A DNA stretch of 53,297 bases from an uncultured Dehalococcoidia bacterium (GTDB taxonomy: Bacteria > Chloroflexota > Dehalococcoidia > Lucifugimonadales > Lucifugimonadaceae). The notes beneath the pieces were generated by a model. The model was not told where the DNA came from. It saw nothing but the letters and a program-made list of their open reading frames with translations, and searched no databases. How positions within the stretch are numbered: the stretch's first letter is position 1; each line of letters begins with the position of its first letter. A program made the translations under genes and the position numbers. The DNA is taken from NCBI GenBank assembly GCA_913048295.1, contig CAJWWK010000009.1, forward strand, positions 1 to 53,297. Reading direction: 5' to 3'. This document shows positions 1-8,076 of this stretch, in pieces.

Positions 1-1092
1 GAAGGCCATCCCGACACGGTTATCTCCGAGGTAAAGCGGCTGGAACCGCTCCTGATAGGCAAAGACCCAACGCAGGTCGAAAAACTCTGGAAAGAGATGT
101 ACGAATCGGGCATGGGCTATCTCGGTGGACCCATCAAACTGTCGGCCATATCGGGAATCGATATGGCACTGTGGGACCTTGCCGGGAAGGCTGCTGGCGT
201 CCCGATTTACCAGATGCTCGGCGGTCGGGCGCACGATCGCATCAAGGTGTACCGGGCCTCGGGCGGGCAACTCCCCTACGCGATCGAGCCGGGCGAGCCG
301 TATCGACCGGGCAACCCACCACCGACTGATCTCACACCGAACGAGCCCGAAACCTTCAGAGAATCGGCGAGAATACTTGTCGAGGAGTGGGGTTACCGGT
401 CGCTCAAGGTCCACATCGGCCTCGGGACCGGTCTCGAAGTAACGCGGGAGGTCGACAGGGTCGCCGAGAAGTTTGCAGCCGTTCGGGAGGGTGCCGGATC
501 CGACATCGATGTGGCGATCGACATCCATAACCCGAACCCCGCGATTGGGCGCCAACTGATCGAGGCTCTTGCGCCGTTGCGACCGCTGTTCATCGAGGAG
601 CCGATGCCGGTAGAGCGAGTTGGCGCGCTAGCACAGATCATCGAGGGCACAACTGCGACGATAGCCGCCGGTGAGCGGTGGATGGGCAAGTGGGTTTTCT
701 TCGACGCGCTGAGTAGTGGACTGCTCGCGGTCGTCCAGCCGGATATTGCCCATGCCGGCGGAATCACCGAAACGAAGAAGATTGCCGTATTAGCCGAAGC
801 GTCCTACGCAAAACTGGCGATTCACTGCCCGCTGAGCCCGATGGCGTTTGCGGCATCGATCCAGGTGGATGCCTGCTCGACAAACTTCCTCGTGCAGGAG
901 CACAACGAGGTGAACGACACGCGTCGCAACGATGGCAAGACGCTGATCGGCGAGGGTTTTTTCAACGACCCCTATGTACTGGACGATGATGGCTGCGTGG
1001 CGGTCCCGGTAGGCCCGGGTCTCGGCATCGAAATCGACCCCGAGGGATTCGAGAAAGTCATGGCGAAGCCGTGGTCGACCGTGCGAGGGTAG
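1..1092 (+). CDS. Enolase-superfamily acid-sugar dehydratase (galactonate-dehydratase-like), 5' partial
   Basis: The frame is open from base 1 and encodes 363 residues before TAG, so the true start lies outside the window. Only the first part of the N-terminal capping domain is missing: LLIGKDPTQVEKLW is typical of its end. The (beta/alpha)8 barrel shows the superfamily ligands and acid/base residues in order: KVH on strand 2, Asp in AIDIHNP, Glu in FIEEPMP, Glu in AAGERW, then the Asp/His dyad in VQPDIAHAGG and AIHCPLSP. This matches the mandelate racemase subgroup. The His-Pro loop and the EEP segment look most like D-galactonate dehydratase. The likely reaction is Mg2+-dependent dehydration of an acid sugar to a 2-keto-3-deoxy acid in the cytoplasm; the exact substrate cannot be read from sequence. 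Confidence 0.9.
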   Translation, partial: EGHPDTVISEVKRLEPLLIGKDPTQVEKLWKEMYESGMGYLGGPIKLSAISGIDMALWDLAGKAAGVPIYQMLGGRAHDRIKVYRASGGQLPYAIEPGEPYRPGNPPPTDLTPNEPETFRESARILVEEWGYRSLKVHIGLGTGLEVTREVDRVAEKFAAVREGAGSDIDVAIDIHNPNPAIGRQLIEALAPLRPLFIEEPMPVERVGALAQIIEGTTATIAAGERWMGKWVFFDALSSGLLAVVQPDIAHAGGITETKKIAVLAEASYAKLAIHCPLSPMAFAASIQVDACSTNFLVQEHNEVNDTRRNDGKTLIGEGFFNDPYVLDDDGCVAVPVGPGLGIEIDPEGFEKVMAKPWSTVRG

Positions 1093-1145
1093 GAGTTATA
1101 TGCCATTACACACTTTTGGGTCGATTACGAAATCGGAATAGCGAC

Positions 1146-1164
1146 ACCGATTGTCCCAATCGGT
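1146..1164 (+). terminator. Hairpin downstream of the first enolase gene, possible terminator
   Basis: ACCGATT pairs perfectly with AATCGGT around a GTCCC loop, starting 53 bases after the enolase stop. No T-run follows, so a rho-independent terminator is only a guess. Confidence 0.3.
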
Positions 1165-1439
1165 AGGGTAACTAAACGCGGAAGAAGATCTTCCCAATCC
1201 AATGACAGTGCCCGCATCACTATTAGCCTCATGTCAGACGCGCAAAGCCCCACTCCAACTTTCGATGGGAAGAGTAGGGACTTTGCTTCTTGTGCGGAAC
1301 TTTGCAAGGGCCGCACACGGTTCGTGGAGACTAACTTCCGTAAGCAGTAGGCGCAAGTTCCCTGGGTGGGCTTGCACACTTTTTTTGCTTTGTGGTTGAT
1401 TGAACCTCCGCCGCGCCAACAAACTAAAGCGGGCGAATA
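1165..1439. other. Non-coding stretch
   Basis: Short overlapping frames on both strands (longest about 85 codons) have no recognisable motif and no ribosome binding site. I see no RNA gene or clear promoter. The stretch separates the enolase gene from the small GIY-YIG gene. Confidence 0.4.
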
Positions 1440-1835
1440 ATGGTAATTGCAGCATTCCTAGCAGGACCGTTCGCTCTAACACGCGGTGAAGCAATTTCCC
1501 GTGTTCCGAGCAGGACTCCTGGAACGTGCTTGCTGTCCAGACGGCAAGTTGGGACGTTTAACTACGTCGGCAGGTCAGATCGCGACCTGCAATCACGAAT
1601 TCGCGATCACATCGGTTCGGGTTACACCCGATACTGGTTCGCAGGAACGACGACCGCGCTCGAAGCTTACGTCTTCGAGTGCCGTTACTTCCAGATGCGT
1701 GGTGGATCCCTCAGATTGGACAACTTGATCCACCCGGCAATTCCGGTAGATTCATGGGCTACATGCCCGGTGTGCAGGCTTTATATCGGTAACAAATCAT
1801 GCGCGGCGTCGGTTCGGCCAGCTGTGAAACTCTGA
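1440..1835 (+). CDS. Small GIY-YIG domain protein with C-terminal CPVC motif
   Basis: This 131-residue protein is almost entirely one GIY-YIG-like module. The first strand is PGTCLLS (the usual GIY is degenerate), the second is FNYVGRSD with YVG in place of YIG, then comes the helix DLQSRIRDHIGSG with the family Arg, and a later helix TALEAYVFECRYF carries the expected metal-binding Glu. The tail has LDNLIHP followed by CPVC, a pattern I associate with stand-alone bacterial GIY-YIG proteins. GIY-YIG domains are single-metal DNA nucleases, but the role of these mini-proteins is unknown. The ATG at 1440 puts a PFALTRGEAISRVPS lead before the domain, which fits the family; no strong Shine-Dalgarno is present. 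It stands alone between unrelated genes. Confidence 0.7.
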   Translation: MVIAAFLAGPFALTRGEAISRVPSRTPGTCLLSRRQVGTFNYVGRSDRDLQSRIRDHIGSGYTRYWFAGTTTALEAYVFECRYFQMRGGSLRLDNLIHPAIPVDSWATCPVCRLYIGNKSCAASVRPAVKL

Positions 1836-1887
1836 CCCAAATAAGGTTCTGGAACGCAGATCGATTTGATACCACTTATTCGGCGGG

Positions 1888-2826
1888 CTACCCATCAAGA
1901 ATCCCCGCCAGCTCTTCCATGTCGTCTTCGGTGAGTTCCCACTCGGCTGCTGCTGCGTTCTGACGTATCTGGTCGGGGGTGCTGGCACCGGCGATCACCG
2001 AGCCGACGGATTTTCGGGCGAGTATCCAGGCGAAAGCCAGTTCGACCATCGAGTGGCCGCGTTTTTCAACGAATACCTGGAGTTGTTCGAGAATATCGAA
2101 GTTGGCGTCGGTCAGGCGCGTGCCCTGCGCAGCCGGAGTGAGCGCGAGCCGCGTGCCCTCGGGTACCGCCTTGCCCCTCCGGTACTTGCCGGTGAGGAAC
2201 CCATGGGCCAGCGGGAAGTAAGGCAGGGTGCCGAGCCCGAAATGCTCGCAAACGGGCAGTACGGCCCGTTCAACTCCTCGTTCAAGCATCGAGTATTCGG
2301 GCTGCGACGAAATGAACGGCACGAAGCCGTTGTGCCTGGCAGCCCACTGGGCATCGGCAATCCGCCACGGAACGAAGTTTGAAAGGCCGATGTATCGCAC
2401 TTTTCCATCGCGAACCGCATCGTCGAGAGCGCGCAGGGTTTCCTCGATTGGTGTTTCGGGGTCCTGCGCATGCATTTGGTAGAGGTCGATGTGATCGGTC
2501 TGGAGCCGTTTCAGCGAACCCTCAAGCGAATCCATAACGTGCTTGCGGGAACCGCCCTTGCCGTGCGGGCCGTCTTCCCACTGCATCCCGAACTTCGTGG
2601 CGAGCAGGGCCTCATCACGTCTGTCAACGAGCGCCCGCCCGATGATTTCCTCAGAATTTCCGTGCGAATAGATGTTCGCCGTATCGATCAGGTTGATGCC
2701 TTCGTCAAGGGCCGCGAAAATAACTTCCCGCGCCTCTTTAAGCTCCATTCGGCCGCCAAAGTTGTTGGTGCCAAGGCCGATTACACTGACTTCCAGGCCG
2801 GAGTTTCCGAGGTGGCGGTATTTCAT
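1888..2826 (-). CDS. Aldo/keto reductase
   Basis: The 312-residue TIM-barrel NAD(P)H-dependent oxidoreductase carries the full catalytic tetrad: Asp and Tyr in DTANIYSHG, Lys in LLATKFG and His in LYQMHAQD. The C-terminal region SVIAGASTPDQIRQN is the usual cofactor-binding segment. Length and layout fit the Tas/YghZ-like group that reduces aldehydes or ketones in the cytosol. The frame stays open upstream to 3000, but the family start MKYRHLGNSGLEVSV begins at 2826, and the longer version would overlap the divergent membrane-protein gene. The 167-base gap to that gene must hold the promoter. The substrate is unknown. Confidence 0.92.
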   Translation of the reverse strand: MKYRHLGNSGLEVSVIGLGTNNFGGRMELKEAREVIFAALDEGINLIDTANIYSHGNSEEIIGRALVDRRDEALLATKFGMQWEDGPHGKGGSRKHVMDSLEGSLKRLQTDHIDLYQMHAQDPETPIEETLRALDDAVRDGKVRYIGLSNFVPWRIADAQWAARHNGFVPFISSQPEYSMLERGVERAVLPVCEHFGLGTLPYFPLAHGFLTGKYRRGKAVPEGTRLALTPAAQGTRLTDANFDILEQLQVFVEKRGHSMVELAFAWILARKSVGSVIAGASTPDQIRQNAAAAEWELTEDDMEELAGILDG

Positions 2827-2993
2827 ATTGTTCGATTTTCCGATTTTGCTACTTCGGTCAACGAAGCCCGCCTGTGACGGGAATACGCATATGATCGCGC
2901 CAGTTGAGTTGCGACGCTGATTATAGTTGGTACCAGTAAATGTAGTTACCAGCCAGCTTCCGAACTCGAAAACCTGCTCCTGCCAGGTAAAAA

Positions 2994-3536
2994 ATGACAC
3001 TCGAACAACTGATTATCGGACTGATCCGCATCGCCGGGTCGCTGCCAGTACTGCGCTGGGCCCTCGTCGGTGCGCTAATCGCAATCGTGGTCGATTTCTC
3101 CGACCTGTTCTTTATGGCGGTAATCGACCTCGGAGGTTTGGGCGACTACCAGGCGTTCGACAAGTGGATCGACCTCGTCTACATGTTTGCCTTCCTGTGG
3201 GTAGCGAACAGGTGGAGCGGGCCCGAGCGAACTGTGGCCATCGGACTATTTGCGTTCCGGATGATCGGCTTCGTGGTGTTCGAGATTACGGGTGCACGCT
3301 CCGTGCTGCTCGTGTTTCCGAACGTGTTCGAGTTCTGGTTTGTGTTCGTTGCGATCAGACTGCATTACTGGCCGGGCTACGAGATGACACGCCCGCGAAT
3401 TATGAAGTGGCTCGTGGTGACGCTGGTGCTGAAGATGGGACAGGAGTGGGTGCTGCACGGCGGCCGGTACCTCGACAGCTTCACGCTGTTCGAAGCCGTC
3501 GAGGCGATCTGGGATTTCGTGATTTTCTGGTCGTAG
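2994..3536 (+). CDS. Hypothetical integral membrane protein
   Basis: This 180-residue protein has about five hydrophobic stretches, near residues 20-45, 58-75, 80-100, 105-125 and 135-150, and few charged residues between them. Aromatic and tryptophan-rich ends (WALVG, FEFWFVFV, AIWDFVIFWS) suggest a polytopic inner-membrane protein. I recognise no family and no catalytic motif. It is divergent from the aldo/keto reductase and convergent with the small gene that ends at 3576. The ATG at 2994 follows CCAGG at a normal distance. Composition resembles the neighbours, so there is no sign of recent transfer. Confidence 0.75.
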   Translation: MTLEQLIIGLIRIAGSLPVLRWALVGALIAIVVDFSDLFFMAVIDLGGLGDYQAFDKWIDLVYMFAFLWVANRWSGPERTVAIGLFAFRMIGFVVFEITGARSVLLVFPNVFEFWFVFVAIRLHYWPGYEMTRPRIMKWLVVTLVLKMGQEWVLHGGRYLDSFTLFEAVEAIWDFVIFWS

Positions 3537-3575
3537 TGGCTGGGCCGATTCGCGTGCCGCCGTGTTACATGCCCG

Positions 3576-3980
3576 TCACGCAGCCACTGCCTGCTGGGCG
3601 AGGTCACTCAAGCCGGCCAGAATGCTTTCAAGAGACCACTTCACCATCTCGTCCGACAGCGCCCCTTCAGAGTCGAACCGCTCCATCGCGCTGCCGACGG
3701 CAGTTTCCGCTCCAGAACTGTTGCACCGAGTCCGCTCACAATATTTTTGGTCATTTCGGGCCGCATTGGCATGTGTAACACCGCCACCGATGATCAGGGC
3801 GTCGAAGTGCTGAGCCGCCGCTAGTTCGATCGCCCCTTCGACTGTCGACGAAAATTTACCGTCATATCCAGCTTCACGAAACACGTCGATCATCCGCGCT
3901 GCAATGTGTTCGGGATTGCCCAGAATCAAAGTTGTTGCCTTCGGGTGATTGTGTGATTCCGATCCCATTTTCAACTCCAT
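3576..3980 (-). CDS. Small protein of unknown function under a MarR-type operator
   Basis: This 134-residue protein starts with a Rossmann- or receiver-like half: TLILGNPEH, a helix RMIDVFREAGYD, then HFDALIIGGGV. The C-terminal part (SDEMVKWSLESILAGLSDLAQQ) is probably helical. I do not recognise the family. The middle (about residues 68-95) reads poorly as protein, while another frame there reads better (MRPEMTKNIVSGLGATVLER), so a pair of compensating frameshifts is possible but unproven. The start codon lies 2 bases from a near-perfect palindrome that recurs before the marR-like gene just upstream, so it is probably a direct target of that regulator. ATG at 3980 is used; an internal ATG lies 12 bases on. 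Confidence 0.55.
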   Translation of the reverse strand: MELKMGSESHNHPKATTLILGNPEHIAARMIDVFREAGYDGKFSSTVEGAIELAAAQHFDALIIGGGVTHANAARNDQKYCERTRCNSSGAETAVGSAMERFDSEGALSDEMVKWSLESILAGLSDLAQQAVAA

Positions 3981-3982
3981 AA

Positions 3983-4004
3983 ATTAGTTAATATGCTAAC
4001 TAAT
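3983..4004. promoter_or_regulatory. Palindromic operator, probable MarR-family site 1
   Basis: ATTAGTTA and TAACTAAT form 8-base perfect arms around ATATGC. It sits 2 bases before the start codon of the 3576-3980 gene and shares 17 of 20 bases with 4531-4550 in front of the regulator itself. Arm length and spacing suit a winged-helix dimer. Confidence 0.65.
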
Positions 4005-4036
4005 AGCCCAAAAAAAGGGAGCCTCGAACCGCTGAG

Positions 4037-4522
4037 TCAGGCCAATTGATGCCTCATAGTGTTTCGCACTTTGCGCAGAGCCCGCTCGAAAACGCGACGT
4101 TCATCGATGTCGAGGTTCGAGATCATTTCCCGGTTGAGCTTCTCCCACGCGGCATAAACTTTCGGGCGCAGGACCAGGCTTTTTTCCGTTGCGACGACCC
4201 GCATGATCCGCCGGTCATCGGGGTCGCAGGTCCGTTCAACGAGCCCTGCCTTTTCGAGCGGCCGGAGAGCCACGGTCATTGTCGCCCGGCGCACTCCGGC
4301 ATGCTCGGCGAGTTCGCTCTGGCTGAGCGCTCCACGGGTCCAGAGGGCTTCCAAGATCATTTCCTGACCGAGGTGCAATCCGAGATCACCAAGTAATTCG
4401 CCGGCACGTTTGCGGTGGTAGCGCGCCACCTGTACGAAGAGGAAACTGGTTGTCCCACTGATCCCGGATCTACGCTGTGCGCGGTCGGATTTGCGTCGTA
4501 TTTGAGCAGTCGTGATAGTCAT
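4037..4522 (-). CDS. MarR-family transcriptional regulator
   Basis: This 161-residue regulator has the MarR winged helix in the expected place. SQSELAEHAGVRRATMTVAL holds helix-turn-helix and recognition helix, and the wing follows as ERTCDPDDRRIMRVVATEKS. The flanking N- and C-terminal helices would form the dimer interface. MarR proteins usually repress themselves and neighbours and are released by small aromatic or oxidising ligands. That fits two near-identical palindromes, one 8 bases before this start and one before the next gene 56 bases downstream. The ATG at 4522 lacks a clear Shine-Dalgarno, and the operator would sit over the promoter or 5' leader. The inducer is unknown. Confidence 0.9.
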   Translation of the reverse strand: MTITTAQIRRKSDRAQRRSGISGTTSFLFVQVARYHRKRAGELLGDLGLHLGQEMILEALWTRGALSQSELAEHAGVRRATMTVALRPLEKAGLVERTCDPDDRRIMRVVATEKSLVLRPKVYAAWEKLNREMISNLDIDERRVFERALRKVRNTMRHQLA

Positions 4523-4530
4523 GGTCGCTT

Positions 4531-4550
4531 ATTAGTTAGTATGCTAGCAA
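4531..4550. promoter_or_regulatory. Palindromic operator, probable MarR autoregulatory site 2
   Basis: ATTAGTTAGTATGCTAGCAA lies 8 bases upstream of the marR-like start. It matches the site at 3983-4002 at 17 of 20 positions. Its right half is less perfect, so site 1 should bind more tightly if this is the operator. Confidence 0.6.
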
Positions 4551-4625
4551 TAACACTGATCAGCAAACCGGTCAAATCTGCCTGCGTAAGCTGCCGGAGT
4601 GCGATTGCATTCCCCCTCAACCTAA

Positions 4626-4645
4626 CCTTCTCCCTGAGGAGAAGG
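4626..4645. repeat. Perfect 8-bp hairpin between marR and the GGT gene
   Basis: CCTTCTCC and GGAGAAGG flank a CTGA loop, within the wider sequence CCTAACCTTCTCCCTGAGG. Hairpins of this wording are common as dispersed intergenic repeats in many bacteria (recalled, not searched). It lies 56 bases past the stop of the gamma-glutamyltransferase and may also end its transcript, although no U-run follows on that strand. Confidence 0.45.
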
Positions 4646-4700
4646 GATTACTTACCCGAACACACTCCTGCCGGTCCTTAAACAAACCACGCCTCGCGTG

Positions 4701-6389
4701 TCACCAGACGAGGGCATCACCTTCTCGTCGTGGGTCTGCGGCGGCGAACAGGGTGCCGTTTTCGAGATTCACCTGGATTGCCCCCACGCTTCCCGCGCCG
4801 CCCCACATGCCGGTCGATTCGACCGGGTGGCCGCGCTTCGCGAGGCCGTCAATCACCGCATCACCGGCCCGGTCTTCGATCCAGAGCGAGTTGGCATCGC
4901 GTAGAAGGGCATAAGAATTGGTTCCTCGCTGGTTGTGCGTCCAGCGCGGTCCGTCTATCGCCTCGGCCACGTTCAGGCCATAGTCGAAAATGCTGGTGAC
5001 GATTTGCGAGTTTGTCTGGACCTGGGTATCGCCCCCTGGGGTTCCGCAAACCAGTTCCAGCTTGCCGCCCCGCTCGACCGGTGCCGAGAAAACCATGACC
5101 GGGTTCATCGTATGGCGTACTCGCTGACCGGGGTTGAGGTAGTCGATGTGATCGGGGTCGAGGTGCCAGTAGGTCATCCGGTTGTTCAGAAGAATCCCTG
5201 TCGAACCGGCGATGACGCACGACCCGTACGAAGCCTGGATGCTCTGCAGCTCACCAACTGAATTGCCCCAGCGATCGACAACACAGAAGTGCGTGGTATC
5301 GGGTCCCGGGCAGTGAAGCCGACCACCTATCCGATGTTTTTTCGAAGGGTCGGGCGAGCGGTCCATAAACGACCAGGGATCGCCTTCAACAGGGTTTTCG
5401 GCAGCCCGGTCGAGGTCGATGAGTTTCGCTCGTTTGGCAAGGTATTCGGGATCCAGAAGGCCCTCGATGGGTACATCGACGTAGTTGGGGTCCGCAAGAA
5501 ATGCCTCACGGTCGGCAAATGCCAGCTTCTTTGCCTCGATCATCAGGTGAACGGACTCGGGCGTCATGTACCCGTGCTCCTGAGGATCGAACTGCCCGAA
5601 CATGGCGAGTTCTTGCAGCAGCACATGGCCGCTCGAGTTGGGTGGCGCTTCGTAGACCGTTCTGCCGCGGTAGTCGATCGATATCGCATCCTGCCACTCG
5701 ACCCTGTGTCGCTTCAGGTCTTCGTAGGTGAGCAGGCCGTCGTTTTCTTCCGAGTATCGGGCGATATCCCTCGCGATATCGCCCTCGTAGAAGGCATCCC
5801 GGCCCTGCTCGGCAATGAGCCAGTACGTGCGTGCCAGGTCTGGGTTTCTTCTCAGTTCACCGGGTTTCAGCCACTGTCCGTTTGGGGCGAATACCGGGGA
5901 GGAGGTTGGAGAGCTCCGGAGCACCGGATTTCCCGCGGCCTGGCTCGACTGAAATTCCGAGACAGGAACGCCGTCTTCGCAGAGCTCGATCGCAGGTTCA
6001 AGGCACTGCGCGAGCGGGAGCGTTCCGTACTTGCCGTGGGCTGCGAGGAGCGCATCGAGGATTCCCGGAACCGATGTGCCCAGAATCCCCGTAACCGGAA
6101 TGCCACCCGAATATCTTTCGGCGGTAGCCGCGAGCGGGGCGGCACCGGTTCCGTTCACCACGTCGATCTTGCGGTTTTCGACCATGTGCACCATCACGAA
6201 CCCATCGCCGGCAATCGATGAGCCCTGTGGCTCTGCGGGTCCCAGTGCAAACGCCACGGCAATTGCGGCGTCGACCGCGTTGCCACCCAGATGGAGTATC
6301 CGCATCCCCGCCTGCGCCGCCATCGTGTGGTTCGCGACGACTGCGCCCTTGCTGCCGACCTTTGGAGGTCGATACGCTTCGCCAATCAT
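4701..6389 (-). CDS. Gamma-glutamyltransferase-family N-terminal nucleophile hydrolase
   Basis: The protein is about 562 residues from this start. The N-terminal part has GGNAVDAAIAVAFALG, a family hallmark. The autoprocessing site is PDTTHFCVVD, where the first Thr of TTHF (about residue 365) would become the nucleophile after self-cleavage, and GSTGILLNNRM follows as in classical GGT. Gamma-glutamyltransferases hydrolyse or transfer the glutamyl group of glutathione and gamma-glutamyl amides; distant members act as acylases. I see no clear signal peptide. The frame is open up to 6569, but that extension lacks family character. The ATG at 6389 is the best-placed start, with 6527 as an alternative; neither has a strong Shine-Dalgarno. 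Confidence 0.9.
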   Translation of the reverse strand: MIGEAYRPPKVGSKGAVVANHTMAAQAGMRILHLGGNAVDAAIAVAFALGPAEPQGSSIAGDGFVMVHMVENRKIDVVNGTGAAPLAATAERYSGGIPVTGILGTSVPGILDALLAAHGKYGTLPLAQCLEPAIELCEDGVPVSEFQSSQAAGNPVLRSSPTSSPVFAPNGQWLKPGELRRNPDLARTYWLIAEQGRDAFYEGDIARDIARYSEENDGLLTYEDLKRHRVEWQDAISIDYRGRTVYEAPPNSSGHVLLQELAMFGQFDPQEHGYMTPESVHLMIEAKKLAFADREAFLADPNYVDVPIEGLLDPEYLAKRAKLIDLDRAAENPVEGDPWSFMDRSPDPSKKHRIGGRLHCPGPDTTHFCVVDRWGNSVGELQSIQASYGSCVIAGSTGILLNNRMTYWHLDPDHIDYLNPGQRVRHTMNPVMVFSAPVERGGKLELVCGTPGGDTQVQTNSQIVTSIFDYGLNVAEAIDGPRWTHNQRGTNSYALLRDANSLWIEDRAGDAVIDGLAKRGHPVESTGMWGGAGSVGAIQVNLENGTLFAAADPRREGDALVW

Positions 6390-6656
6390 GCCGTGGGGAG
6401 AGTGACTACTGTCCAATCGCGGGTTTTCCTCGAATTGTCGAATGTAATTGCTGAGACGTGGATTGCGTCGAGATGAGCGGAAATTTAACGGCGGCCAACC
6501 AGTTTCGGGCAGTCTAGCAGAGCACATTCGGTAGTGATCCAGGATAAAAACATATCCATTTTGGGTCAAAAAAGAAACCGTAAGATACGGGCTGAACGGG
6601 TCGAATTACGCTGACAGCTGCAGCGTGATCGCCCGATTAAGCACTCTCGCGATCAA

Positions 6657-7226
6657 CTACGGGAAGATCTGTTGTTCGTCCTCGGAGTAGGGCAGCACGA
6701 ACCCGGCATCGGCAAACGCAACCCACACCAGGTCCATCACCCGGGCGATCTCAGTCTTTGCGGCATCGGGAATCTTGCATGTCGATGCGCGGAAGCAACT
6801 GCCGGAGTAGCTCAGTTGAATCTGATTGAACGAACCGCACGCCTGGACGATCGCCTGGGAATACTTGCCAGCCGGGAGTTGCGACAGGTTTGCAATATCG
6901 CAGGGGCCACCGACGAATGAAACGACATTCCATTCAAGTGGGCCGGTAGCTTTGGTCATCGTTCGTGCCTGGGTTGCCAGCCAGGGTGCGATCTGGCTCG
7001 GGACGCTCGCACCGAGCGCGCTCTTGTTCGACTCGTTTCGGTCCTTCTGCTCTGCGAGCGCGTCGAAACCCTCGCGCGTGGTGGTCACCCAGCCCGGTGC
7101 AAACGGGGCCACGACAACTGCGGTTGCAAGTAGGACGAGCAGCATCACGGTGACCATCGACGGGTTGCGGAGCTCGCGCTTAAATCGTGCTCTGCGCGAA
7201 GTGTCGTTAGTGTATGAAAGGTCCAT
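6657..7226 (-). CDS. Unknown single-pass membrane protein, tandem paralog A (four Cys)
   Basis: This 189-residue protein has a basic N-terminus, one membrane helix at about residues 27-45 (VMLLVLLATAVVVAPF) and a soluble domain. It is clearly homologous to the next gene upstream (7421-8059). Both have RNPxM before the helix, PLEW or PIEW, a Cys after G-x-P or G-A, QLPAGKY or QLPVGKY, a Cys in the following helix, an S/A-C-x5-C pair ending CxIP, and a closing VAFADAGFVLPY-like segment. Four cysteines are conserved, which suggests two disulfides and an outward-facing domain. I do not recognise the family. It follows its paralog by 194 bases. Confidence 0.75.
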   Translation of the reverse strand: MDLSYTNDTSRRARFKRELRNPSMVTVMLLVLLATAVVVAPFAPGWVTTTREGFDALAEQKDRNESNKSALGASVPSQIAPWLATQARTMTKATGPLEWNVVSFVGGPCDIANLSQLPAGKYSQAIVQACGSFNQIQLSYSGSCFRASTCKIPDAAKTEIARVMDLVWVAFADAGFVLPYSEDEQQIFP

Positions 7227-7420
7227 CTATCGAGTGGTACCCGGACATGCCTGGAGACCGGATAATTCAGCCAAAAAAATAAGGATTGAGCAGCGCGCGG
7301 GCTGGGCGGGTTGATACTGAATAAATCGGAGATCGCAATTCGATGCCGCAGACAACTATACGAATGCTACGCCCGTACAGGGGCGACGGGTGCGTGAATT
7401 CATGACAGGCGCGGGGCTAT

Positions 7421-8059
7421 CTAGTTATGTATCTGACCGAGATCATCGGGGTAGGGTTGCACGAGGTTAGCATCGGAAAATGCCACCCTCAGGCGTTCCA
7501 TCACGTCCTGTAGTTCAACCACCGCCTGCGCGGGAATGTGGCAGGCGGACGTCTCGGCGCAATCGGCGGCGTACGTCATCTGGATAGTGTGCAGGCTCTC
7601 GCAGGCGATTCGAATCGCGTAGCCGTACTTCCCGACGGGCAGCTGGTCCATGTGCTCGGCGAGGCAGGCCCCGTTCGTGAACGAAGTGCCCCGCCATTCG
7701 ATTGGAACGTCGGCAGTCTTCATTCGTTCAGCCTGCCGCCTCAGATAGGGGAATATCCAGCTTGCCGCGGTCACGTTGACGAACTGGCGCTGCCTCGACT
7801 GCTGAACGTCGCTCCAGTTTTCCCTGGCGTTACTCGAAACACTCGGGTACGCGATGGCGACCGGTATCGCCACGACGATAAGGGCAATCAGCATCACCGT
7901 GCGCATCGGTGGGTTGCGCAGGTGCCTCCTGAGGCGGCTCTTGAGTGAATTGTCATTGGCCGGGGCGGTGATCCTGGCAAGACCGGGGTGCCGAACGCGA
8001 AATTTGTCGGCTTTTCCTTCGGAATCAGGCGTCGGCGAAAAACGAGAAAATTTGCTCAA
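7421..8059 (-). CDS. Unknown single-pass membrane protein, tandem paralog B (four Cys)
   Basis: This 212-residue paralog of the 6657-7226 protein has a longer basic N-terminal tail of about 50 residues, one membrane helix (TVMLIALIVVAIPVAIAYP) and the same C-terminal domain: VPIEW, NGACLAEHMDQLPVGKY, ACESLHTIQMTY, DCAETSACHIP, then RVAFSDANLVQPY. The start used is TTG at 8059, 17 bases after the stop of the upstream enolase gene, without a clear Shine-Dalgarno; a shorter protein starting nearer the helix is possible. Position suggests co-transcription with the enolase and the dCMP deaminase. Function unknown. Confidence 0.75.
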   Translation of the reverse strand: MSKFSRFSPTPDSEGKADKFRVRHPGLARITAPANDNSLKSRLRRHLRNPPMRTVMLIALIVVAIPVAIAYPSVSSNARENWSDVQQSRQRQFVNVTAASWIFPYLRRQAERMKTADVPIEWRGTSFTNGACLAEHMDQLPVGKYGYAIRIACESLHTIQMTYAADCAETSACHIPAQAVVELQDVMERLRVAFSDANLVQPYPDDLGQIHN

Positions 8060-8076
8060 ATGTAAAAACCAGAAAA

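Noticed and set aside
3690-3790. Pair of compensating frameshifts in the 134-residue MarR target gene
   Set aside because: One alternative frame reads well (MTKNIVSGLGATVLER), but without a known family the junctions cannot be placed, so the gene is left as one frame.
5289-6221. 310-codon plus-strand frame opposite the gamma-glutamyltransferase gene
   Set aside because: It has no family motif and lies wholly antisense to a clearly real gene; it is long only because of codon bias.
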